Assembly: GCA_002683825.1 (NCBI GenBank)
Contig: NYUD01000019.1
Coordinates: 62,001 to 126,000, forward strand
Direction: 5' to 3'
DNA: 64,000 nt
Source of the DNA: Planctomycetota bacterium
GTDB taxonomy: Bacteria; Planctomycetota; UBA1135; GCA-002686595
Below, in pieces: positions 42,266-49,950 of the stretch. Each line of letters opens with the position of its first letter. Position 1 is the stretch's first letter. The notes under the pieces are model-generated. The model was not told where the DNA came from. It was given only the letters and a program-made list of their open reading frames with translations, and searched no databases. Both the position numbers and the translations under genes were made by a program.

Positions 42266-43168
42266 CTACCGGACGAGCACACCCTCATCGAGAAAGTCGA
42301 CGAGGAAGCGTTCGAGATCCTCCGGCTCCGCACCTTGGGCGCGGGCGAATTCGGATCGTGCTTCGCTCGTCAGCCCGGTCCGGGAACGTTTCAGAAGCTC
42401 GTCCACCGGCGGTTCGAGCCGTTCCGTCCGAACCAGAGCCGGCCGGTGGCGAGCACCGGTGGTGTGGGCGAAGAGCAAAATCCCCTCTTGCAGCTCTGGG
42501 TGGAAACCGGATGGGCGCGGAGCGGGGAGGCCGTTTTCCAGATGGGCTTGAAGCGTCTCGCACCATGCGTGTGTGCCCGAGGGGAGATCGACGATGCGGG
42601 CCTGGGGCGAAAGCCACAGCGTGTCCGCTGCGTGATTTCGTTCCATATCTGAAACCGAAAGCTCCGCGCCCCGGTCATTCCCGGGTGGGTGGGGGAGGTG
42701 GTGGGATGCCAGCGCCCCCAGACGGCCGCCGGCGGCTTCACGGCGAAGCCGCGCCAGGGCGAATTCGAGTTCGATCACGGGGACGAGCTCCGCGTGTCCC
42801 TTCGATCGGGCATCGTGCAGAGCGAAGCGAGCGAATGCGAGCGGCAGCCGATCCCCGCCGAGGACGGCTCCGCGAAATTCCGCGGACCCCGGGAAATGGT
42901 CGAGCCACGCCGGACCCGGTCCGCCGGCATTTCTTGAGGATCGGGACGCGGCCGACAGGCTCAGCCGGAACTCACTCGCGATGTTGCCGACGATCTGTGC
43001 GCGTCGTTTGCCGCCCGGATCGGCTGACAATGCGGCCGGGTCTTGAGCGCATAGCCACGAAAGTTCTTCGTCGGTCAAGCCCGTGGTGGAACACATTTGG
43101 GGATCGTGGCCGAAAATACGGCTCGCGAACCCGCCGTCCATTTGCATCAGGAAAAGTGTTCGCTGCAT
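42266..43168 (-). CDS. Probable MNIO (DUF692) partner protein, HvfC/BufC-like
   Basis: A 300-residue protein. The N-terminal half has the helical pattern of DUF2063/HvfC partners: RAQIVGNIASEFRLSLSAAS, then WLDHFPGSAEFRGAVLGGD, FARFALHDA and PVIELEFALARLRREA. The C-terminal 50 residues (PVDELLKRSRTGLTSEA, DLERFLVDFLDEGVLVR) resemble the winged-helix RRE-like recognition domain. Sequence similarity is weak and I call it mainly from topology and from the DUF692 gene 0.6 kb upstream on the same strand. ATG 43168 or 43147 could be the start. A plus-strand gene lies between the two. Confidence 0.5.
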   Translation of the reverse strand: MQRTLFLMQMDGGFASRIFGHDPQMCSTTGLTDEELSWLCAQDPAALSADPGGKRRAQIVGNIASEFRLSLSAASRSSRNAGGPGPAWLDHFPGSAEFRGAVLGGDRLPLAFARFALHDARSKGHAELVPVIELEFALARLRREAAGGRLGALASHHLPHPPGNDRGAELSVSDMERNHAADTLWLSPQARIVDLPSGTHAWCETLQAHLENGLPAPRPSGFHPELQEGILLFAHTTGARHRPALVRTERLEPPVDELLKRSRTGLTSEARSEFARAQGAEPEDLERFLVDFLDEGVLVR

Positions 43169-43286
43169 TCGTCGATGGTCGACCAAATCATCTGCTCCCC
43201 GGGTTTCTCCTCTGCCCCTCCGATTACAGCGGGATAGTTTTGTTGAGCGAGAGATTATTCACTTCCACTTACGGGAGGTACCAGCA

Positions 43287-43757
43287 ATGTCCACAACCAG
43301 AACAATCTTGGCCGCAGCTGCGGCGATACTCTGCTCGGTAGCCGTTTCGGCACAGGGCCCGGCTCCTGGCGAAGTGCGCACCCTCGGGGGCGACGGCACG
43401 AACCCATCTTGCTTGACGGGAGACCGGGCGATGATTGGCACCATGTGGCACGGCCGCATCGACGCGTCGCTCATGGGCGGTCAAGGCGGCATCCTGATCC
43501 TGAGTTCGGGTGCCTGGCCCGGCGGGGCCCTCAAGACCGACTTCGGTGAGATCCTCATCGACCTATCCCAGAGGATTTACACCCTCTCACGCCCGTTGGT
43601 CGACAACCAGGTCCAGTTCGGCATTCCGGTTCCGAATGACCCGGCCCTGTTAGGAGTACATTACTTCGCCCAGGGACTGGTGTACGGCAGGGTTCAAAGC
43701 CTCTGCAACGCCCTCGAAATCTCGATCGGCGAAGACTTGAGGAACAATAATCCCTAA
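43287..43757 (+). CDS. Small secreted hypothetical protein
   Basis: A 156-residue protein with a clear signal peptide (ILAAAAAILCSVAVSAQ, cleavage near 23). ATG 43287 has the strong ribosome site GGGAGG eight bases upstream. The mature part is beta-rich and Gly-rich (GGQGGILILSSGAWPGG), has two cysteines, and ends in YGRVQSLCNALEISIG plus a polar tail. I do not recognise a family. It sits alone on the plus strand between two minus-strand DUF692-system genes and is convergent with the DUF692 gene, whose stop is 7 bp beyond. Confidence 0.8.
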   Translation: MSTTRTILAAAAAILCSVAVSAQGPAPGEVRTLGGDGTNPSCLTGDRAMIGTMWHGRIDASLMGGQGGILILSSGAWPGGALKTDFGEILIDLSQRIYTLSRPLVDNQVQFGIPVPNDPALLGVHYFAQGLVYGRVQSLCNALEISIGEDLRNNNP

Positions 43758-43763
43758 GTTCCC

Positions 43764-44630
43764 CTACCTCCCCGCCTTCTTCCTCAGAATATCGATCCGC
43801 TCGAAGATCGGCACAACCTCTTCGATCGCGTTGCGCTCACCCTCGAAGACCAGCGCCTTCAGGTTGGATGTCAGGGGCAACACGTGCTCCAGGATCGTCC
43901 AGGTCTCCTCCAGAACCTGCGTGCCATGGTCGTCATCCACGAAGGGACGCCCCTGCCATTCGAAAGGCGTGCCGCCGGCGACGTGGATCTCAAGCACGCG
44001 TTCCAGTGGAAAGCCATCGAGCCCCGTCAGTGGAGCGTTCCCCTGGACGCGCTGATAGACCGCCAGATGCGCCACATCCAGGAGCATTCCCGAATCGGCG
44101 CCATCGATCACCCTTGCGAAGTAATCGAGCAGGTGCAGCGGCCCGACGAAAACGTGCGCCGGCGGATTCTCGGGGAGCACTTCAAAGCCGCTGGCCTCAC
44201 GTAGCGCTGCCACGTTGGCCGCCATCTCCAGGGCACTATCCTGCGAGAGAATCGGGGGCATCAGGATGCCGTGTCCACGATCGCGCGGGCCAATGTGCCA
44301 CAGACCCGCGTCGCCACACAACCATGCGGCACCCACCTCCCGCGCTGCCGCCGCCGTGTCTTCAATCCAGTGGGCATCGAGATCTTCGGACTCTTCGAGG
44401 TTGAGATCGAGGAAGTGATAGGTCACCGACCCTCCCGCGGCGGCCCATGCGCGCGCGTCGTCGTCGATGCCCCGATCCAGATCGGCGCCGATTTCCAAGA
44501 ACTGGGCGAAGTTCGGATACCTGCGCCTGAATTCAAGCAGGTCCAGGCCCGAGTGCCGGGCGCCGAACTCGGTGGAGATTCCTGTTCCCAGGATCGGTAG
44601 ATCTCGCGCGCGTTCGACGAAGGAGTCCAT
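43764..44630 (-). CDS. DUF692 multinuclear non-heme iron oxidative enzyme
   Basis: A 288-residue TIM-barrel protein of the DUF692/MNIO family, relatives of MbnB that modify cysteine-containing peptides. Motifs are LGTGISTEFGARHSG (N-terminal His region), VTYHFLDLNLE (about 92), VLPENPP (metal Glu-Asn, near 150), LLDVAHLAVYQR (Asp/His, near 182), LEIHVAGGTPFEW (near 212) and a VDDDHGTQV Asp-His pair near 230. The pattern of His/Asp/Glu ligands for two or three irons looks complete. A probable partner gene is at 42266-43168. No obvious Cys-rich precursor is seen. Confidence 0.82.
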   Translation of the reverse strand: MDSFVERARDLPILGTGISTEFGARHSGLDLLEFRRRYPNFAQFLEIGADLDRGIDDDARAWAAAGGSVTYHFLDLNLEESEDLDAHWIEDTAAAAREVGAAWLCGDAGLWHIGPRDRGHGILMPPILSQDSALEMAANVAALREASGFEVLPENPPAHVFVGPLHLLDYFARVIDGADSGMLLDVAHLAVYQRVQGNAPLTGLDGFPLERVLEIHVAGGTPFEWQGRPFVDDDHGTQVLEETWTILEHVLPLTSNLKALVFEGERNAIEEVVPIFERIDILRKKAGR

Positions 44631-44642
44631 GCCTCGCCGAGT

Positions 44643-45527
44643 CTACACCAGAAGATCCGGCGGTCGTGTTGTTAGCAAACTCGCCCCTGTGCAGGCCAGA
44701 AAGCGAAACACACCGGAAGGAGGCACGCCCCGACTGACGTCGAAGTTCCGTGCTTCCAGTGCCGAGAGGGAAGCTGCATGCCAGCGCAAGAAAAAGGCCA
44801 TGAGGCGCCCCCTCCACGGCCCAAGTTCCGCACAGAGCGGCCAACCCTTGTGAAAGTAGCCCCGTATCCAGCGCACCTGATCGGCGACCACCGGCCGCAG
44901 CGCCGGTACGGGCTTCGCGAAGTCTACGGCCTGCAGTGCGATACCGCTTCGCGCGAGCTCCTCGACCGGCAATTGAAGCCGGCCGAGGTTCCAGTGTGCG
45001 CGGAAATGTGTCGTCCAGCGTGCGAGCAGGAAACCGGTGCAGAGGGCGTCCATCAGCACTTCGTTGCGTTCACTTGAACGGTCCACAACACGTAGGAGCG
45101 CACGACCGATCGGTCGTGCGATGGCCTGCGCATGCTCGTGTAACCTCCGCCGGGTCTCGAAGCTCTTTCTTTCCACGTTGGTTCGGATCTCCTCCAGCGG
45201 GCCGAGGAGTGTCGGCGCGGGCAATTCCTTGAGACGCACGGTTGCGGAAAGGCAGTGTCCCAGGGCAGAGCGGGGGGACGACGCGAGCGCGCTCTGCAGG
45301 TCGTCCGCCAGCTCCTTCAAGGCGCGCCGTCGAGCCGCGGGCCCGGGGGTTTCTGCGGCCTCGGAGAGCACCGCTGCAAAGGCCAGGACGGCGATCAGGT
45401 GCTCGCGATTCTCACGTGGGAAGGCCGAGGCAAGCCTGAGGAGGCGTGACCGAGCGTACAGGTGAGCCCAGCAGCGCTCCAGGGCAACGCTGCGTGAAAT
45501 CGGTGCCGGTTCCAGAAGGCTGTGCAT
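44643..45527 (-). CDS. Squalene/phytoene synthase-like protein, degenerate active site
   Basis: A 294-residue all-helical protein matching the squalene/phytoene synthase family in pattern: RRALKELADDLQSAL, TNVERKSFETRRRLHEHAQAIARPIGRALLR, then LGRLQLPVEELARSG and VRWIRGYFHKGWPL. In the family the third motif is preceded by an Asp-rich pair (DxxxD before GRxYLP). Here that region reads THFRAHWNLGR, and neither aspartate is present. It is thus unlikely to make squalene or phytoene in the known way. ATG 45527 is preferred to upstream starts. It lies 12 bp before the DUF692 gene on the same strand and is divergent from the nucleoside transporter. Confidence 0.65.
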   Translation of the reverse strand: MHSLLEPAPISRSVALERCWAHLYARSRLLRLASAFPRENREHLIAVLAFAAVLSEAAETPGPAARRRALKELADDLQSALASSPRSALGHCLSATVRLKELPAPTLLGPLEEIRTNVERKSFETRRRLHEHAQAIARPIGRALLRVVDRSSERNEVLMDALCTGFLLARWTTHFRAHWNLGRLQLPVEELARSGIALQAVDFAKPVPALRPVVADQVRWIRGYFHKGWPLCAELGPWRGRLMAFFLRWHAASLSALEARNFDVSRGVPPSGVFRFLACTGASLLTTRPPDLLV

Positions 45528-45594
45528 TCTTGACGCGCGCCCGCGGCGCCTTCGCGTGCATGAGAGAGCACGCCACCGTAGGGTACGCATTCGT

Positions 45595-46896
45595 ATGACG
45601 GTTTTACGCGCCTTCCTCGGGATCCTCTTCTTCTGCGTCGTCGCCTGGAGCATGTCCTCTCACAAGAGGCACTTCCCCTGGCGGGTCCTGTTCTTTTCCC
45701 TGCTGCTTCAGCTCGCCCTCGCCGGCGCAATTCTGGGCACGGCAGTCGGCCGTGCCGTCTTCCAGGCTTGCGCCAACTTCCTGGGAAAGCTCATCGGCAT
45801 GGCCGACCCCGGCGCCCGGCTGGTGTTTGGCCCGCTCTCGCAGAACGAAGCCCTCATTTCGGCCTTCGGCCCGGAGTACCCGATCGTCTTCGCGTTCGCG
45901 GCCAAGGGCTTGCTCGCGCTGATCTTCTTCGCGGCCTTCATGGCAATCCTCTACCACCTGGGGATCATGCAGGTCTTCATCTGGATGCTCGCGCGACTGA
46001 TGAGCGCCACCATGAAGGTCTCGGGGGCGGAGGCGATGGCGATGGCCGCCAACGTCTTCGTAGGACAGACCGAAGCCCCGTTGGTCGTGCGTCCCTACAT
46101 CAAGACGATGACGCTCTCCGAGCTGAATGCCCTGATGACCGGGGGGTTTGCAACGATTGCCGGTACGGTCCTGGCCATCTATCTCGGGTTCATCGGCGAG
46201 GAATACGGACCGCACCTGTTGACGGCCTCGGTCATGTCGGCGCCGGCGGCGTTTCTCATCGCCAAGATCATGCTGCCCGAGACCGAAAGACCCCAGACGT
46301 CGGGTGCGATTGCGCTGAGGATCGACCGGCAGGCGTCCAACCTGATCGAAGCCGCGGCGAACGGTACGCAGGACGGGGTCAAGCTCGCCATCAACGTTGC
46401 CGCCATGCTCATCGCCTTCATGGCGCTGATCAACCTGGTGAACTGGCCGATCGGCTGGGTGGGCGACATGGTAGGCCTATCCGATCTCACCCTCTCGCGC
46501 ATGATGGGCTGGGTCTTCGCTCCCGTAGCCTGGCTGATGGGCGTGGAGGGTTGGCACGACAGCGAGCTGGTCGGCTCATTGATGGGCTCCAAGCTGGCCG
46601 TGACGGAGTTTGTAGCCTATGCGGAACTCCAGCAAATGCTCCCGGGACAGGGTCCACATCTGCTCCCGGATCAGGAGCTACATCTGGGCGTGCTGCAATC
46701 AAAACGCTCCGCAGCGATCGCAGCTTACGCGCTCTGCGGATTCGCCAATTTTGCCTCCGTAGGAATTCAGATCGGCGGAATCGCACCGTTGGCACCCGAA
46801 CGCAAGACCGACCTGACCCGCCTGGCCTTGCGTGCGATGTTGGGCGGAGCCTTCGCCTCCTGGTTGACCGCCACGATCGCGGGCATGTTCCTTTGA
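45595..46896 (+). CDS. Concentrative nucleoside transporter (CNT family)
   Basis: A 433-residue inner-membrane nucleoside:cation symporter. The family hallmark GQTEAPLVVRPY is near residue 160. Other features are the NEALISAFGPEYPIVFAFAAKGLL start of the core, GSKLAVTEFVAYAEL (the TEFxAY motif) and GFANFASVGIQIGG at the end of the core. About eight to ten helices are predicted. ATG 45595 gives a normal N-terminal helix. The purine nucleoside phosphorylase gene follows immediately, so uptake and phosphorolysis of nucleosides are coupled in one operon. Confidence 0.92.
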   Translation: MTVLRAFLGILFFCVVAWSMSSHKRHFPWRVLFFSLLLQLALAGAILGTAVGRAVFQACANFLGKLIGMADPGARLVFGPLSQNEALISAFGPEYPIVFAFAAKGLLALIFFAAFMAILYHLGIMQVFIWMLARLMSATMKVSGAEAMAMAANVFVGQTEAPLVVRPYIKTMTLSELNALMTGGFATIAGTVLAIYLGFIGEEYGPHLLTASVMSAPAAFLIAKIMLPETERPQTSGAIALRIDRQASNLIEAAANGTQDGVKLAINVAAMLIAFMALINLVNWPIGWVGDMVGLSDLTLSRMMGWVFAPVAWLMGVEGWHDSELVGSLMGSKLAVTEFVAYAELQQMLPGQGPHLLPDQELHLGVLQSKRSAAIAAYALCGFANFASVGIQIGGIAPLAPERKTDLTRLALRAMLGGAFASWLTATIAGMFL

Positions 46897-47726
46897 GGTC
46901 CCGGGGTACAGAAGGAGCGAGTCCCACGGACCAGGCTGTCCTGGATCTCGCGCAGGAACTCCAGGCCCGCGGCGGCGGCGGAGCGCAAATTGCCCTGGTG
47001 CTCGGTTCCGGCCTCGGGGGCATTGTCGATGCGCTCGAAGACGCTGGAAGTGTCGAGAGCCAAGAGCTCGAGTCACTTCCCGAGAGTGCCGTGCCGGGAC
47101 ACGCGGGGCGCATCGCCTGGGGTACGCTGGGGGGCGTTCCGGTGCTCGTTCAAGAGGGGCGCATTCACCTGTATGAGGGCTTCGAAAACTCCGAGGTGAC
47201 ACGCGTGGTGCGGGCCTTCGCCAGGCTCGGTGTGCGTGCGTTGATCTTGACGAATACGGCCGGTGGGTTGCGCTCCGATTGGCCCGCCGGAACGCTGATG
47301 CGCATCGCCGACCAGATCAATTTCCAACGCTGTGCGCCCCTTTCCGGGTCGCGCGGGGCCCTTGGAACCCTCTACGATCCAGGGCTGGCCGAAGCCCTGC
47401 ACGGAGCGGCGCAGGCCGAAGAGCTCGAGCTGAAGAGCGGTGTGTACGTCGGGCTGCTCGGACCCAACTACGAAACCCCCGCCGAGGTCCGCATGCTGGC
47501 CAAGATGGGCGGAGATGCCGTCGGTATGAGCACCGTCGCGGAGGCCTGTGTTGGGCGCGACTGCGGTCTGCGCGTCGCCGGTGTGACCTGTGTCACGAAC
47601 CCTGGGGCCGGTCTCTCGAAGACGCCCCTGAATCACGATGAGGTGGTCGAGGTCGCAAACGCGAATGGAGAGCGCCTCCAACGTCTCCTGCGCGCTGCCG
47701 TTCCGAGGACGGCGAGGGAGCTCTAG
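46893..47726 (+). CDS. Purine nucleoside phosphorylase
   Basis: A protein of 266-277 residues of the trimeric PNP family, splitting purine nucleosides with phosphate. Motifs are VLGSGLGGIVDAL, VPGHAGRIAWGTLGGVPVL, QEGRIHLYEG (phosphate site), ILTNTAGGL, GPNYETPAEVRML (purine site) and GDAVGMSTVAEA. The start is unclear. TTG 46893 overlaps the transporter stop but has no good ribosome site. A perfect AAGGAG lies eight bases before an in-frame ACG (46926), which would give a typical PNP length. No in-frame ATG or GTG occurs until the first glycine-rich loop. Confidence 0.9.
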   Translation: MRSRGTEGASPTDQAVLDLAQELQARGGGGAQIALVLGSGLGGIVDALEDAGSVESQELESLPESAVPGHAGRIAWGTLGGVPVLVQEGRIHLYEGFENSEVTRVVRAFARLGVRALILTNTAGGLRSDWPAGTLMRIADQINFQRCAPLSGSRGALGTLYDPGLAEALHGAAQAEELELKSGVYVGLLGPNYETPAEVRMLAKMGGDAVGMSTVAEACVGRDCGLRVAGVTCVTNPGAGLSKTPLNHDEVVEVANANGERLQRLLRAAVPRTAREL

Positions 47727-47778
47727 GGCCTCCTTGGCTTCGGGGCAGGATCGTTCTCCGGGGGGAAGCGCACAGGCC

Positions 47779-48501
47779 TCAGATCCAGCCCCGCGATCTA
47801 AAAAACTGGGCGATCGCGAATTCGTCGGGCAGGCTCTTTTGCCGCCGGTCCGCCTGGTCGATCAGGGGGGGCGTTCGACCGTTCGAGCGAGCCGGGGGGC
47901 TCTCCGCCGGCCCTTTCCTGCCCCCAGGCCGGGGTGGGTTCCCGTCGGAGAAGGTCACCCGATCGCTGTCCACCGATTCGATGGAGCAAACGGCGTGAAT
48001 GACCCGCAGGACGTCCAGAACCCGATCCTCGAGGCGACGCGCTCCGGCAGCCCCCGGATAGCGAAATACCAGGTCGGTCTGGCCCGACTCCACGGCCGGC
48101 CAGTTCATCTCCTCGGAAGAAAGATCCAGGCAGGCCCGCATCCGCACCCTCTCGCCGATCTGCGCGAAGGCGGATCGAGCCAGCAGTGCGGTCAACCGCT
48201 CGTCGTCGTGGGCGCGCAGCCGAAGCTCGAGGACTTCGATGCCCGGCCTTCCCAGGTCCGAGCGCTGAAAGATCACAAGTTGCCGGGGCCGTTTCGCCAG
48301 TCGTTCGAGGCGGGGTCGCCAGTATTTTGGATCGAGGAGTAGGTGCAGGGAGGCATCCCCAGAGAGACCCATAGCCCCGTCCAGCCAGAACCGTCCCACC
48401 GACGAACGGAGATTGTTTGAAAAGTCTCGGTTGGAAAGGGTGTATTTACGCCCGATCCTCGAAACGGCAAAAAAACCGTCATTGCAGGCAAAATCCGCCA
48501 T
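47779..48501 (-). CDS. Hypothetical protein
   Basis: A 240-residue protein starting at ATG 48501, with GGAGAG six bases upstream. No signal peptide or membrane segment is seen. The N-terminal part is a beta-rich domain (FFAVSRIGRKYTLSN), the middle holds helices (RLTALLARSAFAQIGERVRMRACLDL), and the C-terminal part is a Pro/Arg-rich linker with a short end (PDEFAIAQFFRSRGW). I do not recognise a family. It is divergent from the amidohydrolase operon with a 111-bp gap holding an inverted repeat, so a regulatory link is possible but unproven. Confidence 0.6.
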   Translation of the reverse strand: MADFACNDGFFAVSRIGRKYTLSNRDFSNNLRSSVGRFWLDGAMGLSGDASLHLLLDPKYWRPRLERLAKRPRQLVIFQRSDLGRPGIEVLELRLRAHDDERLTALLARSAFAQIGERVRMRACLDLSSEEMNWPAVESGQTDLVFRYPGAAGARRLEDRVLDVLRVIHAVCSIESVDSDRVTFSDGNPPRPGGRKGPAESPPARSNGRTPPLIDQADRRQKSLPDEFAIAQFFRSRGWI

Positions 48502-48519
48502 GAAAGCTCTCCTTGCCCC

Positions 48520-48536
48520 GGGATTTCCGTAATCCC
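48520..48536. promoter_or_regulatory. Inverted repeat between divergent genes
   Basis: GGGATT and AATCCC are separated by five bases, forming a perfect 6-bp inverted repeat about 20 bp before the start of the divergent hypothetical gene and 77 bp before the amidohydrolase operon. It has the look of a small operator, but no matching regulator is in the window and short palindromes arise by chance. Confidence 0.3.
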
Positions 48537-48612
48537 CGCAACTGGAAGGAAGATGGCTGGAGCGCCTATCATCCACTTCCTCAGCTTCCCAGGCAGGATT
48601 CCCAGAGACACG

Positions 48613-49950
48613 ATGCTGGCCAACCTCTCCTTATACCTGACGGTTCTCGCTCCCACGGGGCTCCTCGCGTACACCCCTCAGACCGCCGGGGACCTCGTCG
48701 TGGTTCGCGCCGAGCGGCTTATCCTGACGCCTGGCAACGAATTGGCGCCTGGGGTTGTTCTGATCGAGGATGGCCGGATCGTCGGCGTTGGGGGCGACCT
48801 GGCGACCCCGGAAGGGGCACGGGAGCTTTCCGGCAAGGTCGCCTGCGCGGGATTCATCGATCCCTGGTCCTCCCTGGGCCTCGATCCGCAGTCGGTGCGC
48901 GACAACGCGACCAACCCGGCCGTTCGTACCGCCGATGCGGTGGATCCCTGGCATGCGCCCCACCTTCGTCTCGAGGCCCTGCGCGGCGGCGTCACCTCCG
49001 CGAGGGTGCAGGCCGGTATCTCGGCTCCGCTCGGCGGGATCGGAGTGCTCCTGGGTCTGTCCGAGGCCGACTCCCCCATCCTGCTCGAGGACGCCTGCGT
49101 CTCCGCCACGCTCGGCGTTTCCCGACCCCGCAAGGTCGACATCTTCGATCGCATTTCCGAAGTCGACCGCCTCGTCGGACTCATCGAGAAGGGCCGGGCA
49201 TATCGCGAGTCCCAGGTCGAGTACAACCACGAGATCGAGGAGTGGGAGAAGAACGTCGCCGAGAAGGAGAAGGAGCTCGAGGAGGACTTCAAGAAGGCCA
49301 AGAAGAAACGCGAGAAGGACCTCGAGAAGGCGGAGGAGAAGGGCAGCGAGTTCAAAGAAAAGCGCTATCGAGAGGACAAGAAGCCCAAGCGTCCCAAGTT
49401 CGACGTCGTAAGCGAGATTCTCGCGCGGGTCGCTCACGGCGAACTTACCCTGGTCGTCGAGGTTCATCGTTCAGCCGAGCTGCGTCGCCTGCTGACAAAC
49501 ACCGCCGACTTCGACCGTCTGCGTCTGGTGATCGTGGGTGCCACGGAAGCGCTCGATCATGTCGATGCCCTGGCGGAACGCCGGATCCCGACGATCGTCT
49601 GGCCGGCGCCGATCGGCGACGTACGTCGCGATGAATACTCCGAACACGACCTGTCGTTGGCCGGCGAGCTCGAGCGCGCAGGTGTTCTCGTTCTACTGGG
49701 CGGCGGGGGTGGGCCGCACGCTCGCGAGCTGCGCATGTTGGCCGCGCTAGCGGTCAGCCAGGGCCTGGACCGCGATGGTGCTCTCGCAGCCATCACGACT
49801 CGCCCCGCGAGGGCGTTCGATGTTGCCGGTCGCGTCGGTGCCCTCAAGTCGGGAATGGATGCGGACGTCCTCGTGTTCGATGGCGATCCGCTGGACACCA
49901 CAAGCAAACTGCTTTACTGCCTCTCGAAAGGCGAGGTCGTCGTCGAATGA
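48613..49950 (+). CDS. Amidohydrolase-like secreted protein, HxH lost (gene A)
   Basis: A 445-residue amidohydrolase-fold protein with a signal peptide (ANLSLYLTVLAPTGLLA); ATG 48553 is an alternative upstream start with GGAAGG close by. The strand that normally reads PGFID-H-H reads AGFIDPWSSLG, so the HxH metal motif is absent. The end of the barrel is recognisable (GALAAITTRPARAFDV, then GALKSGMDADVLVFDGDPL). Residues about 200-265 are a Lys/Glu-rich helical insertion (EKNVAEKEKELEEDFKKAKK). It is the first gene of a nine-gene operon and overlaps the next by ATGA. Catalysis is unlikely; a binding or scaffold role is inferred. Confidence 0.8.
   Translation: MLANLSLYLTVLAPTGLLAYTPQTAGDLVVVRAERLILTPGNELAPGVVLIEDGRIVGVGGDLATPEGARELSGKVACAGFIDPWSSLGLDPQSVRDNATNPAVRTADAVDPWHAPHLRLEALRGGVTSARVQAGISAPLGGIGVLLGLSEADSPILLEDACVSATLGVSRPRKVDIFDRISEVDRLVGLIEKGRAYRESQVEYNHEIEEWEKNVAEKEKELEEDFKKAKKKREKDLEKAEEKGSEFKEKRYREDKKPKRPKFDVVSEILARVAHGELTLVVEVHRSAELRRLLTNTADFDRLRLVIVGATEALDHVDALAERRIPTIVWPAPIGDVRRDEYSEHDLSLAGELERAGVLVLLGGGGGPHARELRMLAALAVSQGLDRDGALAAITTRPARAFDVAGRVGALKSGMDADVLVFDGDPLDTTSKLLYCLSKGEVVVE

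Noticed and set aside
48631..49467. Minus-strand Leu-rich ORF over gene A
   Set aside because: Its poly-Leu character is the complement of the GAG/AAG codons of the Lys/Glu-rich insertion.
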